58,000 nt of DNA from Neobacillus sp. FSL H8-0543 (GCF_038592905.1 NZ_CP151943.1:2592001-2650000); one strand, 5' to 3'. Counted from the first letter of the stretch, positions 10,913 to 19,393 are shown. The notes: generated from the sequence alone by a model not told the origin. Program-made: numbers and translations.

Positions 10913-11563
10913 ATGTTCAAAAAATTTAGAGAAGATATTGAAGTTGTCTTTGAACAAGATCCTGCTGCAAGGAACTATTTAGAAGTAATCCTTACCTACT
11001 CTGGTTTGCACGCTATTTGGGCTCATCGAATTGCCCATGCCTTTTTTAAACGGAAATTTTATTTTCTTGCCCGAGCAATTTCACAAATAAGCCGTTTTTT
11101 CACAGGAATTGAAATTCACCCTGGAGCCAAAATAGGCAGGAGGTTCTTTATTGACCATGGAATGGGAGTGGTTATTGGTGAAACCTGTGAAATAGGTGAT
11201 AATGTAACGGTATTTCAAGGTGTAACTCTTGGTGGAACAGGGAAAGAAAGAGGAAAGAGGCATCCAACGATAAAGGATAATGCCTTGATTGCGACTGGCG
11301 CAAAGGTTCTGGGGTCAATTACGATTGGAGAAAACTCGAAAATTGGTGCAGGATCTGTTGTGTTAAAGGAAGTTCCGGCAAATTCTACGGTTGTAGGAGT
11401 TCCAGGAAGAGTGGTTATTCAAAATGGAAAAAGGATTAACCGTGACTTAAATCATAGTGATCTTCCTGATCCAATAGCTGATCGCTTGAGAGAACTGCAA
11501 GAAGAACTAAGTCAACTAAAGCAGGAATTATATGTTGTGAAGGAAGAAAGGAGAGTAAAGTAA
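10913..11563 (+). CDS. cysE: CysE, serine O-acetyltransferase
   Basis: CysE acetylates L-serine with acetyl-CoA to O-acetylserine, the carbon skeleton for cysteine. The protein is the short bacillary form (216 residues). It has an N-terminal helical part and a left-handed beta-helix of hexapeptide repeats ([19 protein letters not shown], then [17 protein letters not shown]), including the catalytic-type histidine in FIDHG. The start at 10913 follows GGGGAGGAAAG; an in-frame ATG at 10898 overlaps that site and is rejected. It is co-controlled with cysS by the T-box, so cysteine supply and tRNA-Cys charging respond together. Confidence 0.95.
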   Translation: MFKKFREDIEVVFEQDPAARNYLEVILTYSGLHAIWAHRIAHAFFKRKFYFLARAISQISRFFTGIEIHPGAKIGRRFFIDHGMGVVIGETCEIGDNVTVFQGVTLGGTGKERGKRHPTIKDNALIATGAKVLGSITIGENSKIGAGSVVLKEVPANSTVVGVPGRVVIQNGKRINRDLNHSDLPDPIADRLRELQEELSQLKQELYVVKEERRVK

Positions 11564-12960
11564 TGGCGATTCAGCTATATAATACGCTAACACATACGAA
11601 GGAAACTTTCGTACCGCTTGAAGAAGGAACAGTAAAAATGTATGTTTGCGGGCCAACAGTCTATAATTATATTCATATAGGAAATGCTCGTCCTGCGATT
11701 GTATTTGATACCGTTCGCCGCTATTTAGAATATCGGGGATATAAAGTGAATTATGTATCTAATTTTACTGATGTGGATGACAAATTAATCCGTGCAGCAA
11801 ATCAGCTTGGGGAGGATGTTCCCACGATCGCGGACCGTTTTATTAATGCCTATTTTGAGGATGTAACCGCACTAGGCTGCAAAAGGGCGGATATCCATCC
11901 ACGTGTAATGGATAACATGGATATTATTATTGAGTTTATCAGTAAGCTCATTGAAAAAGGTTATGCTTATGAATCTGAAGGTGATGTCTATTACCGGACA
12001 AGGAAATTCAGCGAATATGGTAAGCTTTCGCACCAATCGATTGATGAATTGCGGGTGGGAGCACGAATTGATGTCGGAGAAAAGAAACAAGATGACCTCG
12101 ATTTTGTTTTATGGAAAGCGGCGAAAGAAGGAGAAATCTACTGGGAAAGTCCATGGGGAATCGGCAGACCTGGCTGGCATATTGAATGCTCAGCGATGGC
12201 AAAAAAATACCTTGGAGAAACCATTGATATTCATGCAGGCGGTCAAGATTTAACGTTCCCGCATCATGAGAATGAAATCGCCCAGTCAGAAGCACTATCC
12301 GGGAAAACATTCGCACGTTACTGGATGCACAATGGTTATATTAATATAGACAATGAAAAAATGTCCAAATCCCTTGGTAACTTCGTTTTAGTGCATGACA
12401 TTATTAAGAAGCATAATCCACAGGTACTAAGATTCTTTATGCTATCCGTTCATTATCGTAATCCGATTAATTATAGTGAAGAGTTACTAGAAAGTACAAA
12501 GGCTGCCTTTGAACGACTAAGAACCTCTTATCAAAACTTACAGCATCGGAAAGAAGCCAGTACAGATTTAACATTAAATAATCAGGAATGGCTAGATAAA
12601 ATTGCTGGTCACAAAGATGAATTTATTAAAGCGATGGATGATGATTTTAACACGGCGAAAGCCATTTCCGTCCTATTCGATCTTTCCAAACTGGCTAATT
12701 ACTATTTGTTAGAAAAAAATACAGCCGTAGAAGTAATCGATATGTTTACAAAACATTTTGAGGGCTTATTCGATGTTTTAGGTCTAAGACTAGAACAAGA
12801 TGAATTGTTAGATGAAGAAATTGATGTGCTAATTGAAAAGCGTATCCAGGCTCGTAAGGACCGCAATTTCCAATTATCTGATCAAATCAGAGATCAACTG
12901 AAGGAAATGAAGATCATTTTAGAAGATACACCGCAAGGTACAAGATGGAAAAGGGGCTAG
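11563..12960 (+). CDS. cysS: CysS, cysteinyl-tRNA synthetase
   Basis: CysS charges tRNA-Cys. It is a class Ia synthetase with [18 protein letters not shown] at the N terminus, giving the HIGH-type HIGN and the first zinc-ligand cysteine. The other expected zinc ligands lie around [11 protein letters not shown] and HHENE, and KMSKSLGN is near residue 266. Length is 465 residues. The start overlaps the cysE stop (TAATG), so translation is probably coupled. It lies downstream of the cysteine T-box. Confidence 0.96.
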   Translation: MAIQLYNTLTHTKETFVPLEEGTVKMYVCGPTVYNYIHIGNARPAIVFDTVRRYLEYRGYKVNYVSNFTDVDDKLIRAANQLGEDVPTIADRFINAYFEDVTALGCKRADIHPRVMDNMDIIIEFISKLIEKGYAYESEGDVYYRTRKFSEYGKLSHQSIDELRVGARIDVGEKKQDDLDFVLWKAAKEGEIYWESPWGIGRPGWHIECSAMAKKYLGETIDIHAGGQDLTFPHHENEIAQSEALSGKTFARYWMHNGYINIDNEKMSKSLGNFVLVHDIIKKHNPQVLRFFMLSVHYRNPINYSEELLESTKAAFERLRTSYQNLQHRKEASTDLTLNNQEWLDKIAGHKDEFIKAMDDDFNTAKAISVLFDLSKLANYYLLEKNTAVEVIDMFTKHFEGLFDVLGLRLEQDELLDEEIDVLIEKRIQARKDRNFQLSDQIRDQLKEMKIILEDTPQGTRWKRG

Positions 12961-12963
12961 ATC

Positions 12964-13389
12964 ATGCTTGAATATCAAGAAAATGTTGATGCAAAACAGT
13001 TGAATAGCCTGGCACTTGCCTATGTAGGTGACGCCATATACGAGGTATATGTTCGGCGTCACCTCATCCAAAGCGGAAAAGTAAAGCCCAATCAATTGCA
13101 TCGTGAGGGGACAGCTTACGTTTCTGCTAAGGCTCAATGTAAGGTATTGTTTAGGATAATAGATGAAAAGCTACTCACAGAGGAAGAGCAGGCTGTAGTG
13201 ATGAGAGGAAGAAATGCAAAATCGGGAACTGTCCCAAAAAATACAGATGTGCAAACTTATCACTATAGCACGGCTTTTGAAGCATTAATGGGTTATTTGT
13301 TTTTATCAGGAAAAAAGGAACGGTTAGAAGAGCTTATCTTAAAGGCTTTTTCATTTGTTGAAGAAAAGAAAGGAGGTACAGCAGAATGA
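12964..13389 (+). CDS. mrnC: MrnC, Mini-RNase III
   Basis: Mini-III is a dsRNA-binding-domain-less RNase III that trims 23S rRNA precursors as a dimer. The RNase III signature is in [16 protein letters not shown] near residues 18-33, and the second acidic site is in the segment [13 protein letters not shown]. Length is 141 residues, as usual for the family. It begins 3 nt after cysS and its stop overlaps the rlmB start (ATGA), so it appears to be part of the same transcript. Confidence 0.94.
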   Translation: MLEYQENVDAKQLNSLALAYVGDAIYEVYVRRHLIQSGKVKPNQLHREGTAYVSAKAQCKVLFRIIDEKLLTEEEQAVVMRGRNAKSGTVPKNTDVQTYHYSTAFEALMGYLFLSGKKERLEELILKAFSFVEEKKGGTAE

Positions 13390-14129
13390 GTGAGGAATAC
13401 GTCGTTGGAAAAAATCCAGTTATTGAAGCATTAAAGTCTGAACGGGATATCAATAAAATACTAATTGCGGAATCTTCCCAGCGGGGACAAATGCAACAGA
13501 TTATACAATTAGCAAAAGAAGCAAATGTGATTGTTCAATACGTACCAAAGAAGAAGATTGATCAACTGGCGGAAGAAAACCATCAAGGCGTGCTTGCCTA
13601 TGTAGCAGCCTATCAATATGCAGAAATAGATGATTTGTTTACTGCAGCAGAAAAGAAAAACGAACCCCCATTTTTTCTCTTATTAGATGAAATTGAGGAT
13701 CCGCACAATCTTGGTTCCATTATGAGGACAGCGGATGCTGTCGGAGCACACGGTATTATTATTCCTAAACGAAGAGCGGTCGGCTTAACGGCAACGGTAG
13801 CAAAAGCATCAACGGGTGCAATAGAATATATTCCAGTAGTAAGAGTAACCAATATGGCAAGAACGATTGACGAGTTAAAAGAACGCGGGGTTTGGATTGC
13901 TGGAACAGATGCAGCGGGAAAAGCAGATTACCGTCAATTTGACGGTACGATGCCGCTTGGCCTTGTGATCGGCAGCGAAGGGAAAGGGATGGGTCGGCTT
14001 ATTAAGGAGAAATGTGATTTTCTAATTAATTTGCCGATGGCTGGTAAGGTAACATCATTAAATGCATCTGTTGCCGCAGCACTGTTAATGTATGAGGTAT
14101 ACCGTAAAAGACATCCGCTAGAGGGATAG
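13386..14129 (+). CDS. rlmB: RlmB-type 23S rRNA 2'-O-methyltransferase
   Basis: This is a SPOUT-class (TrmH/SpoU) methyltransferase expected to methylate a ribose in 23S rRNA using S-adenosylmethionine. The N-terminal substrate-binding domain ([11 protein letters not shown]) is followed by the knot: motif 1 [13 protein letters not shown], motif 2 [10 protein letters not shown] and motif 3 [20 protein letters not shown]. Length is 247 residues. The start overlaps the mrnC stop. It is YacO in B. subtilis; the rlmB assignment is by family and context. Confidence 0.93.
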   Translation: MSEEYVVGKNPVIEALKSERDINKILIAESSQRGQMQQIIQLAKEANVIVQYVPKKKIDQLAEENHQGVLAYVAAYQYAEIDDLFTAAEKKNEPPFFLLLDEIEDPHNLGSIMRTADAVGAHGIIIPKRRAVGLTATVAKASTGAIEYIPVVRVTNMARTIDELKERGVWIAGTDAAGKADYRQFDGTMPLGLVIGSEGKGMGRLIKEKCDFLINLPMAGKVTSLNASVAAALLMYEVYRKRHPLEG

Positions 14130-14130
14130 T

Positions 14131-14640
14131 ATGGATATTCTGCTTGTTGACGGATATAACATCATTGGTACTTGGCCTGAACTTAAATCATTAAAGGATC
14201 ATGACTTGCCAGCAGCAAGAGATCGTTTAGTGGAAAGAATGGCAGAGTACCAAGCGTATTGGGGATACAGAGTGATTGTTGTATTTGACGCCCAATATGT
14301 ACAAGGTACAGAAAAAAAGTTTAAAGACCATAAGGTGGAAGTTATTTTTACAAAAAAGAATGAAACAGCAGACGAGCGGATTGAAAAGTTAGCCATTAGC
14401 TTAAATAATCGAAAGACACAAATCCATGTGGCAACCTCTGATTATACAGAGCAGTGGGCTATCTTTGGACAAGGAGCCTTGAGAAAGTCCGCCCGTGAGC
14501 TGTTGATTGAAATGTCCACGGTTGAAAAGAGAATCGAAAAAAACGTAAAAAAGATCCAAGAAAAGAAACCAGCCTCCAAAATACCAATTAGTGATGAAAT
14601 GGCAGAAATTTTTGAAAAGTGGCGCAGGGGACAGAAGTAA
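14131..14640 (+). CDS. rae1: Rae1 (YacP), ribosome-associated A-site endoribonuclease
   Basis: A NYN/PIN-like RNase of 169 residues. The N-terminal acidic motif LVDGYNIIGTWPEL, VIVVFDAQ, and ATSDYTEQW provide the aspartates expected of the active site. In B. subtilis the homologue cleaves certain mRNAs in the ribosomal A site. It starts 1 nt after the rlmB stop, so the run cysE-cysS-mrnC-rlmB-rae1 looks like one transcript with tight spacing. The C terminus is lysine-rich. Family assignment is firm; activity is inferred from the homologue. Confidence 0.9.
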   Translation: MDILLVDGYNIIGTWPELKSLKDHDLPAARDRLVERMAEYQAYWGYRVIVVFDAQYVQGTEKKFKDHKVEVIFTKKNETADERIEKLAISLNNRKTQIHVATSDYTEQWAIFGQGALRKSARELLIEMSTVEKRIEKNVKKIQEKKPASKIPISDEMAEIFEKWRRGQK

Positions 14641-14643
14641 GCG

Positions 14644-14673
14644 TTGACGTGACAAATTTCACTGCTGTATACT
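14644..14673 (+). promoter_or_regulatory. Sigma-A type promoter of sigH
   Basis: TTGACG (14644-14649), an 18-bp spacer and TGTATACT (-10 TATACT at 14668-14673), about 38 nt before the sigH start. In B. subtilis sigH has a sigma-A promoter repressed by AbrB; AbrB binding cannot be read from a motif here. Confidence 0.65.
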
Positions 14674-14710
14674 ATTAATATCTATGCTTGTTCGGTGGAG
14701 GGGGATCTTA

Positions 14711-15361
14711 GTGAGTACAGACTTCGGGATAAAAATCAACGAACAATTTTTCAAGATGGAAGACGAAGAGATTGTTGATCTTGTGCATCAAGGAAATACT
14801 GAGGCGTTAGATTATTTAATTCACAAATATCGAAATTTCGTACGTGCAAAAGCAAGATCCTACTTTTTAATTGGAGCGGATAAAGAAGATATTGTTCAGG
14901 AGGGGATGATTGGTTTATATAAGGCCATTCGTGATTTCCGTGAGGACAAGCTGACATCTTTTAAAGCGTTTGCAGAATTATGTATTACCCGCCAAATCAT
15001 TACTGCGATTAAAACAGCAACAAGACAGAAACATATTCCTTTAAATTCCTATGTATCATTAGATAAGCCAATCTATGATGAAGAGTCGGACAGGACTTTG
15101 ATGGATGTTTTGTCAGGTGCAAAGGTTCTAGACCCGGAAGAGTTAATCATTAACCAAGAGGAATTCGATCATATTGAAGTTAAAATGACTGAATTGCTAA
15201 GTGATTTGGAGAGAAAGGTATTAGCTTTGTATTTAGATGGACAATCCTATCAAGAAATCTCAGAGGAATTAAATCGTCATGTGAAGTCCATTGATAATGC
15301 CCTGCAACGGGTTAAAAGGAAACTGGAGCGATATTTAGAAATTCGGGAGTTCAGTTTGTAA
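14711..15361 (+). CDS. sigH: SigH, sigma-H transition-state sigma factor
   Basis: Sigma-H directs transcription of early sporulation genes, competence and transition-state genes. Region 2 is clear (NFVRAKARSYFLIGADKEDI, then MIGLYKAIRDF), as is the conserved KTATRQKHIPLNSY segment; region 4 has a helix-turn-helix (QSYQEISEELNRHVKSIDNA). The longer frame opens at 14684, but GTG at 14711 is chosen: it follows GGAGGGGG at 14697-14704 and gives the expected length of 216 residues. It has its own promoter after rae1. Confidence 0.95.
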   Translation: MSTDFGIKINEQFFKMEDEEIVDLVHQGNTEALDYLIHKYRNFVRAKARSYFLIGADKEDIVQEGMIGLYKAIRDFREDKLTSFKAFAELCITRQIITAIKTATRQKHIPLNSYVSLDKPIYDEESDRTLMDVLSGAKVLDPEELIINQEEFDHIEVKMTELLSDLERKVLALYLDGQSYQEISEELNRHVKSIDNALQRVKRKLERYLEIREFSL

Positions 15362-15418
15362 AAATTATATTGTGATATTTATATGAATCCATTCTTAACG
15401 GTTATTGACATTATATAG

Positions 15419-15447
15419 GTGTCATGTTATCTTTTTAAAGATATAAT
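15419..15447 (+). promoter_or_regulatory. Candidate promoter of rpmG-secE
   Basis: A perfect TATAAT (15442-15447) lies 17 bp after GTGTCA (15419-15424, four of six -35 bases). A second possible pair is TTGACA (15405-15410) with TTATCT (15427-15432) at 16 bp. One or both could drive rpmG and secE. Confidence 0.55.
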
Positions 15448-15474
15448 AGATGGAATTTAAAGGTGCCGAATTAA

Positions 15475-15621
15475 ATGAATAAAAAGACTATTCTTGCGTG
15501 TATTGAATGCGGATCAAGGAATTATACGACAGAGAGCAGCAAAACACAGTCAGAACGCTTAGAGTTAAAAAAGTTTTGTAAAACTTGCAATTCACACACC
15601 ATCCACCGAGAAACAAAGTAA
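15475..15621 (+). CDS. rpmG: Ribosomal protein L33, zinc-type
   Basis: This 48-residue ORF encodes L33 of the 50S subunit. It starts [17 protein letters not shown] and has the zinc-ribbon pairs C9-x2-C12 and C35-x2-C38, so it is the zinc-binding (C+) form. Start ATG at 15475 has a modest AAAGGTG site. It sits between sigH and secE, the usual place of rpmGB in bacilli. Zinc-free L33 paralogues are often encoded elsewhere; none is in this window. Confidence 0.93.
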   Translation: MNKKTILACIECGSRNYTTESSKTQSERLELKKFCKTCNSHTIHRETK

Positions 15622-15669
15622 TTATTTATTCTATTAGCAATGTTATTCCCATAGTTGGAGGTTACAAAA

Positions 15670-15852
15670 ATGCAACGCATAAAGAAATTCTTCAGTGATG
15701 TTTTCCGCGAGATGAGAAAGGTTAGTTGGCCTAAACGCAAGGAACTAACGCGTTCTACAATTACTGTTTTATCTACAGTTGTCTTTTTTACAGTATTTTT
15801 TGCTGTTATTGATTTAGGACTTTCAGAATTGATTCGTTATATTCTTGAATAA
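15670..15852 (+). CDS. secE: SecE, preprotein translocase subunit
   Basis: SecE clamps SecY in the SecYEG channel. The 60-residue protein has the conserved amphipathic segment VFREMRKVSWPKRKELTRST followed by a single membrane segment (about residues 35-55), as in other Gram-positive bacteria. The ORF could open at a TTG at 15655, but that codon overlaps the ribosome-binding site GGAGGT, so ATG at 15670 is used. In most bacilli nusG follows directly; here 385 bp separate them. Confidence 0.95.
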   Translation: MQRIKKFFSDVFREMRKVSWPKRKELTRSTITVLSTVVFFTVFFAVIDLGLSELIRYILE

Positions 15853-15866
15853 CAAAGGTCTTTTCA

Positions 15867-15875
15867 TGGTATAAT
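15867..15875 (+). promoter_or_regulatory. Extended -10 promoter element after secE
   Basis: TGGTATAAT is a perfect extended -10 just after the secE stop; TTGAAT at 15845-15850 is a possible but distant -35 (19 bp). It would start a leader of about 355 nt before nusG that contains the hairpin at 15906 and the foldback repeat. Confidence 0.55.
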
Positions 15876-15905
15876 GGTGAATAATAAAAGTAATTTTATG
15901 TGAGG

Positions 15906-15924
15906 CCCGTTTAACGGGTTTTTT
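15906..15924 (+). terminator. Short terminator-like hairpin between secE and nusG
   Basis: CCCGT-TTA-ACGGG followed by six T. The stem is only 5 bp, so the terminator is probably leaky. It may limit read-through from secE, or attenuate the transcript that starts just upstream. Confidence 0.5.
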
Positions 15925-15984
15925 CATTTGTCTAAAAAAGTTTTAATTATTGCTGTTAAGGTAATTTTTGATTTTGAGAACTAT

Positions 15985-16172
15985 GTTGATTGGAGCATAA
16001 GGCACGAGACTCCTCGAAAATGCTATCGCATTTTCTTCGTGCGTGGGCAAATTCAAGGATGCTAATCAATGTCCTGCGGGAGTAGGGGCTGGGGAGACCC
16101 CACAGGCGCAAAGCGCCGAGGAGGCTCCCCGGCACGCCCGCGGAAAGCGAAGTGCCTGGAGCTCCAAACAAC
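15985..16172. repeat. GC-rich foldback (MITE/REP-like) intergenic element between secE and nusG
   Basis: The element is bounded by near-perfect terminal inverted repeats: GTTGATTGGAGC (15985-15996) and GCTCCAAACAAC (16161-16172), 11 of 12 complementary. Further nested pairs follow inwards: AGGCAC/GTGCCT, GCGGG/CCCGC, GGGGAG/CTCCCC, and the central hairpin GGCGC-AAA-GCGCC (16105-16117). A separate hairpin AAAATGC-TATC-GCATTTT is at 16017-16034. It is far richer in GC than its surroundings. From memory, similar GC-rich elements are scattered between genes in several Bacillaceae; I cannot verify copy number here. No ORF is credible inside it. It could be a non-autonomous mobile element or a structured RNA. 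Confidence 0.75.
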
Positions 16173-16237
16173 ATACAAAGTTAAAATAACCTTCTTATAG
16201 TAAAAAAAGGGGAGGGATGGACGCTTAGTCCTCTTGA

Positions 16238-16771
16238 ATGGAAAAAAATTGGTATGTATTACATACTTACTCAGGTTATGAGAATAAGGTAAAAGCAAAT
16301 TTAGAAAAGCGCGTTGAGTCAATGGGAATGACAGATAAGATTTTTCGTGTAATTGTTCCTGAAGAAGAAGAAACAGAAATAAAGAATGGTAAAACAAAAG
16401 TTGTAAAACGCAAAGTGTTCCCAGGTTATGTGTTAGTTGAAATCGTAATGACGGATGATTCGTGGTATGTGGTTAGAAATACTCCTGGTGTAACAGGTTT
16501 CATTGGTTCATCTGGGGGAGGTTCAAAGCCTACACCATTGCTACCAGAAGAAGTAGCGGTGATTCTTAAAAGAATGGGCGTTGAAGAAAAACGCTACGAT
16601 GTTAATTATGAAATTGGTGAAACCGTTCGGGTTAAAGAAGGTCCATTTATGAACTTCACAGGTAGTGTAGAAGAGATGGATAAAGACAAAGCCAAGCTTA
16701 AGGTGCTAGTAAATATGTTCGGTCGGGATACCCCGGTGGAGCTCGACTTTTCACAGATAGAAAAATTATAA
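16238..16771 (+). CDS. nusG: NusG, transcription elongation and pausing factor
   Basis: NusG binds RNA polymerase near the clamp and modulates pausing and termination. The N-terminal NGN domain begins MEKNWYVLHTYSGYENKVK and includes FPGYVLVEIVMTDDSWYVVRNTPGVTGF-type sequence. The C-terminal KOW domain is ETVRVKEGPFMNFTGSVEEM. Length is 177 residues. The start gives the conserved N terminus, but the only good Shine-Dalgarno sequence (GGGGAGGG, 16209-16216) is about 21 nt upstream, much too far, and TCCTC just before the start could pair with it. This coincides with the inserted repeat upstream. Confidence 0.95.
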   Translation: MEKNWYVLHTYSGYENKVKANLEKRVESMGMTDKIFRVIVPEEEETEIKNGKTKVVKRKVFPGYVLVEIVMTDDSWYVVRNTPGVTGFIGSSGGGSKPTPLLPEEVAVILKRMGVEEKRYDVNYEIGETVRVKEGPFMNFTGSVEEMDKDKAKLKVLVNMFGRDTPVELDFSQIEKL

Positions 16772-16782
16772 TGTAAAAAAAC

Positions 16783-16811
16783 TTGAAATTAATTTTTAAA
16801 AGTGGTAATAT
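16783..16811 (+). promoter_or_regulatory. Sigma-A promoter of rplK-rplA
   Basis: TTGAAA (16783-16788), a 17-bp spacer and the extended -10 TGGTAATAT (-10 at 16806-16811). It is followed by a 130-nt leader with two hairpins and a candidate L1 site before rplK. Confidence 0.72.
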
Positions 16812-16889
16812 TTCATAGGTCAGTATGTCTCATTCGATGAGATAAAAATATTGTTAAGTCTTTATCTTTATATAAAGACATTTGCCTGA

Positions 16890-16916
16890 GTGGGAGGGGT
16901 AAAACCCTATTACCAC
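16890..16916 (+). promoter_or_regulatory. Candidate L1-binding operator in rplK leader
   Basis: The leader can form GTGG-(GAG)-GGGT-AAA-ACCC-(TATTA)-CCAC: two 4-bp helices split by an asymmetric internal loop, ending 27 nt before the rplK start. L1 represses the L11-L1 operon in E. coli by binding an rRNA-mimicking site, and L1 operators are reported widely in bacteria. The shape and the purine-rich GAG strand fit that model. The assignment is inferred from structure and position. Confidence 0.5.
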
Positions 16917-16943
16917 ATCACGGACTTTAAGGAGGTGTGTCTC

Positions 16944-17369
16944 GTGGCTAAAAAAGTAATTAAAGTTGTTAAATTGCAAATCCCTGCTGGTAAAGCTAAC
17001 CCAGCGCCGCCAGTTGGACCAGCACTAGGTCAAGCCGGTGTTAATATCATGGGATTCTGTAAAGAATTTAACGCTCGTACAGCGGATCAAGCTGGTTTAA
17101 TTATTCCTGTTGAAATCACGGTTTTTGAAGACCGTTCATTTACATTTATTACAAAAACTCCTCCTGCTGCAGTTCTTTTGAAAGTAGCAGCTGGAATTCA
17201 GTCTGGTTCTGGTGAACCAAACCGTAATAAAGTAGCAACAGTTAAGCGTGATACAGTACGCGAGATTGCGGAACAGAAAATGCCTGACCTTAACGCTGCA
17301 AGCGTTGAAGCAGCAATGCGGATGGTTGAAGGTACTGCTCGCAGTATGGGTATTGTTATCGAAGACTAA
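16944..17369 (+). CDS. rplK: Ribosomal protein L11
   Basis: L11 forms the GTPase-associated centre of the 50S subunit with 23S rRNA, and is needed for stringent-factor sensing. The N-terminal proline-rich region ([20 protein letters not shown]) and the C-terminal RNA-binding domain (ending [13 protein letters not shown]) are intact; length is 141 residues. The frame is open further upstream, but GTG at 16944 follows AAGGAGGTG and gives the family start MAKKV. It is co-transcribed with rplA from the upstream promoter. Confidence 0.96.
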   Translation: MAKKVIKVVKLQIPAGKANPAPPVGPALGQAGVNIMGFCKEFNARTADQAGLIIPVEITVFEDRSFTFITKTPPAAVLLKVAAGIQSGSGEPNRNKVATVKRDTVREIAEQKMPDLNAASVEAAMRMVEGTARSMGIVIED

Positions 17370-17401
17370 TCCGTATAATCACGGTTAGTTGTGTTGAAGG
17401 G

Positions 17402-17471
17402 GGTTGCGTTATCGCGCAACCTTTATTCGTGGGAGGTAATTCCGCTAAAAAGGTTATTCCGTTAAAACCAC
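17402..17471 (+). promoter_or_regulatory. Hairpin and second possible L1-like site between rplK and rplA
   Basis: GGTTGCG-TTATCG-CGCAACC (17402-17421) forms a 7-bp hairpin followed by TTTATT, a weak terminator or processing signal. Next, GTGGGAG (17429-17435) and CCAC (17468-17471) repeat the outer elements of the candidate L1 site in the rplK leader, but the inner stem (GTAA/TTAT) is weak. A second L1 operator is possible but unproven. Confidence 0.3.
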
Positions 17472-17490
17472 AATCAAGGAGGAAATAAAA

Positions 17491-18189
17491 ATGGCTAAAA
17501 AAGGTAAGAAGTATTTAGAAGCTGCAAAGCTAGTAGATCGCACTAAAGCTTACCCAATTGCAGATGCAATTGAACTTGCAAAGAAAACAAACTTTGCTAA
17601 ATTTGATGCAACTTTAGAAGCTGCGTTCCGTTTAGGTGTTGACCCTAAGAAAGCTGACCAACAAATTCGTGGTGCGGTTGTACTTCCGAATGGAACTGGT
17701 AAAACACAACGTGTTTTAGTATTTGCAAAGGGTGAAAAAGTTAAAGAAGCTGAAGCAGCTGGCGCTGATTATGTGGGCGATGCAGAATACATTAACAAAA
17801 TCCAACAAGGTTGGTTTGAATTTGATGTAATCGTTGCTACCCCTGATATGATGGGTGAAGTTGGTAAGCTTGGTCGTACATTAGGACCAAAAGGCTTAAT
17901 GCCAAATCCTAAGACAGGTACAGTTACATTTGATGTAACAAAAGCTGTTAACGAAATTAAAGCTGGTAAAGTTGAATACCGTGTTGACAAAGCTGGAAAT
18001 ATCCACGTGCCAATCGGTAAAGCATCTTTCGATAACGAGAAGCTTATTGAAAACTTCAACACAGTATTTGAAACAATGGTAAAGGTTAAGCCTTCTGCTG
18101 CTAAAGGAACATACATGAAGAACGTAACAGTTACTTCAACAATGGGCCCTGGAGTAAAGGTTGATCCATCATCTGTTTCTGCGAAATAA
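17491..18189 (+). CDS. rplA: Ribosomal protein L1
   Basis: L1 binds 23S rRNA at the L1 stalk and helps release deacylated tRNA; it is also a translational repressor in many bacteria. The 232-residue protein begins [17 protein letters not shown] and has the hallmark [17 protein letters not shown] segment. The start follows AAGGAGGAAATAA. Its operon partner is rplK. Confidence 0.97.
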   Translation: MAKKGKKYLEAAKLVDRTKAYPIADAIELAKKTNFAKFDATLEAAFRLGVDPKKADQQIRGAVVLPNGTGKTQRVLVFAKGEKVKEAEAAGADYVGDAEYINKIQQGWFEFDVIVATPDMMGEVGKLGRTLGPKGLMPNPKTGTVTFDVTKAVNEIKAGKVEYRVDKAGNIHVPIGKASFDNEKLIENFNTVFETMVKVKPSAAKGTYMKNVTVTSTMGPGVKVDPSSVSAK

Positions 18190-18196
18190 TTTCCAA

Positions 18197-18225
18197 TTGA
18201 CAATATAGGTTATATTTTATATAAT
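18197..18225 (+). promoter_or_regulatory. Consensus sigma-A promoter of rplJ-rplL
   Basis: A fully consensus promoter: TTGACA (18197-18202), 17-bp spacer, TATAAT (18220-18225). It starts 8 nt after the rplA stop and drives the L10 leader. Confidence 0.85.
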
Positions 18226-18265
18226 TCTATTTGTTGTTTTAAATAATAAACATTTGTACTGTAGA

Positions 18266-18376
18266 CAGCAGGTGCCATTATGGCTTAATTTCCTGCCGAG
18301 GTAATGCGATAGAATATGCTGAATCATTTTGGCTGTTGTATGCACCTCCATGTCTCGTTTGGATATGGAGGTTTTT
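18266..18376 (+). promoter_or_regulatory. L10 leader with attenuator, upstream of rplJ-rplL
   Basis: The position (after rplA, before rplJ), and the sequence AGCAGGTGCC through TTTCCTGCCGAGGTAATGCG, match the L10 leader class of Firmicutes, which binds L10(L12)4. It ends in a terminator: ACCTCCAT (18344-18351) pairs with ATGGAGGT (18365-18372), followed by T residues. The boundary at the 5' side is approximate. L10 excess would favour the terminator and lower rplJ-rplL expression. Confidence 0.8.
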
Positions 18377-18419
18377 ATTTGCCAGGTATAAATGTAGATA
18401 ATCTACAGGAGGTGTAAAG

Positions 18420-18920
18420 ATGAGCAGTGTAATCGATCAAAAGATTCAAATCGTTGACGAAATTACTACTAAATTCAAAGCTAGTAAATCAACAATCGTT
18501 GTTGATTATCGCGGACTTACTGTTGGTGAAGTTACAGAACTTCGTAAGCAGCTTCGTGAAGCTGGTATTGACTTTAAGGTTTACAAAAACTCTATGACTC
18601 GCCGTGCGGCTGATGCTGCTGAGCTTTCAGGTTTAAATGAAGCATTAACTGGTCCAAATGCAATTGCATTCAGTAACGATGATGTAGTAGCACCAGCTAA
18701 AATTCTTAACGACTTTGCGAAAAAGCATGAAGCACTTGAACTTAAAGCAGGTGTAATTGAAGGAAATATCGCATCAGTTGAAGATATTAAAGCTCTTGCT
18801 GAACTACCTTCACGCGAAGGCTTGCTTTCAATGTTACTCAGCGTACTACAAGCTCCAATTCGCAATCTTGCTCTTGTTACAAAGGCAGTTGCAGAACAAA
18901 AAGAAGAACAAGGCGCGTAA
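18420..18920 (+). CDS. rplJ: Ribosomal protein L10
   Basis: L10 anchors the L12 dimers on the stalk base of the 50S subunit. The N-terminal RNA-binding domain includes [20 protein letters not shown] and [13 protein letters not shown], and the C-terminal helix (residues about 130-166) carries the L12 dimer sites. Length is 166 residues. Start ATG follows CAGGAGGTGTAAAG. The upstream leader implies autogenous control by L10-L12. Confidence 0.96.
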   Translation: MSSVIDQKIQIVDEITTKFKASKSTIVVDYRGLTVGEVTELRKQLREAGIDFKVYKNSMTRRAADAAELSGLNEALTGPNAIAFSNDDVVAPAKILNDFAKKHEALELKAGVIEGNIASVEDIKALAELPSREGLLSMLLSVLQAPIRNLALVTKAVAEQKEEQGA

Positions 18921-19021
18921 GTTGAGAAAGGCTGAAGCAACCGTTTAACTACTGGAAGCTGAAGTTGGACTATTGAAGCGTTAAACTAATAAATGGAACG
19001 AAAACTAAGGAGGAAAATAAA

Positions 19022-19381
19022 ATGACTAAAGAACAAATCATTGAAGCAGTTAAAACTATGACTGTTTTAGAACTTAACGATCTAGTAAAAGCAATCGAAG
19101 AAGAATTCGGCGTAACTGCTGCTGCTCCTGTAGCAATGGGTGGCGCTGCAGTTGCTGCTGTTGAAGAGCAAACTGAATTTGATGTTATCCTAGCTGGCGC
19201 TGGAGACCAAAAGATTAAAGTTATCAAAGTTGTACGTGAAATCACAGGTCTTGGTCTTAAAGAAGCGAAAGAAGTTGTTGATAACGCACCAAAAGCAATT
19301 AAAGAAGGCGTTTCTAAAGAAGAAGCTGAAGAAATTAAAGCTAAGCTTTCTGATGTTGGAGCTAACGTTGAAGTTAAGTAA
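19022..19381 (+). CDS. rplL: Ribosomal protein L7/L12
   Basis: L12 is the multi-copy stalk protein that recruits translational GTPases. The N-terminal dimerisation helices ([20 protein letters not shown]) are joined by an alanine-rich hinge ([14 protein letters not shown]) to the globular C-terminal domain with the factor-binding segment [19 protein letters not shown]. The 119-residue length is within family range. It follows rplJ by about 100 nt and has an AAGGAGGAAA site. A strong terminator follows. Confidence 0.96.
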   Translation: MTKEQIIEAVKTMTVLELNDLVKAIEEEFGVTAAAPVAMGGAAVAAVEEQTEFDVILAGAGDQKIKVIKVVREITGLGLKEAKEVVDNAPKAIKEGVSKEEAEEIKAKLSDVGANVEVK

Positions 19382-19393
19382 TAACCTAATAGA

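Noticed and set aside
15906..15924. Strong terminator isolating secE from nusG
   Set aside because: The stem is only 5 bp; it is listed as a weak terminator-like hairpin, and nusG also has its own candidate promoter.
16062..16397. - strand ORFs through the secE-nusG repeat
   Set aside because: Their composition follows the foldback element and antisense nusG; no start signal or recognisable domain.
17769..18203. 144-codon ORF on the - strand inside rplA
   Set aside because: It is antisense to a certain ribosomal protein gene, has no ribosome-binding site and a low-complexity serine/threonine-rich product.
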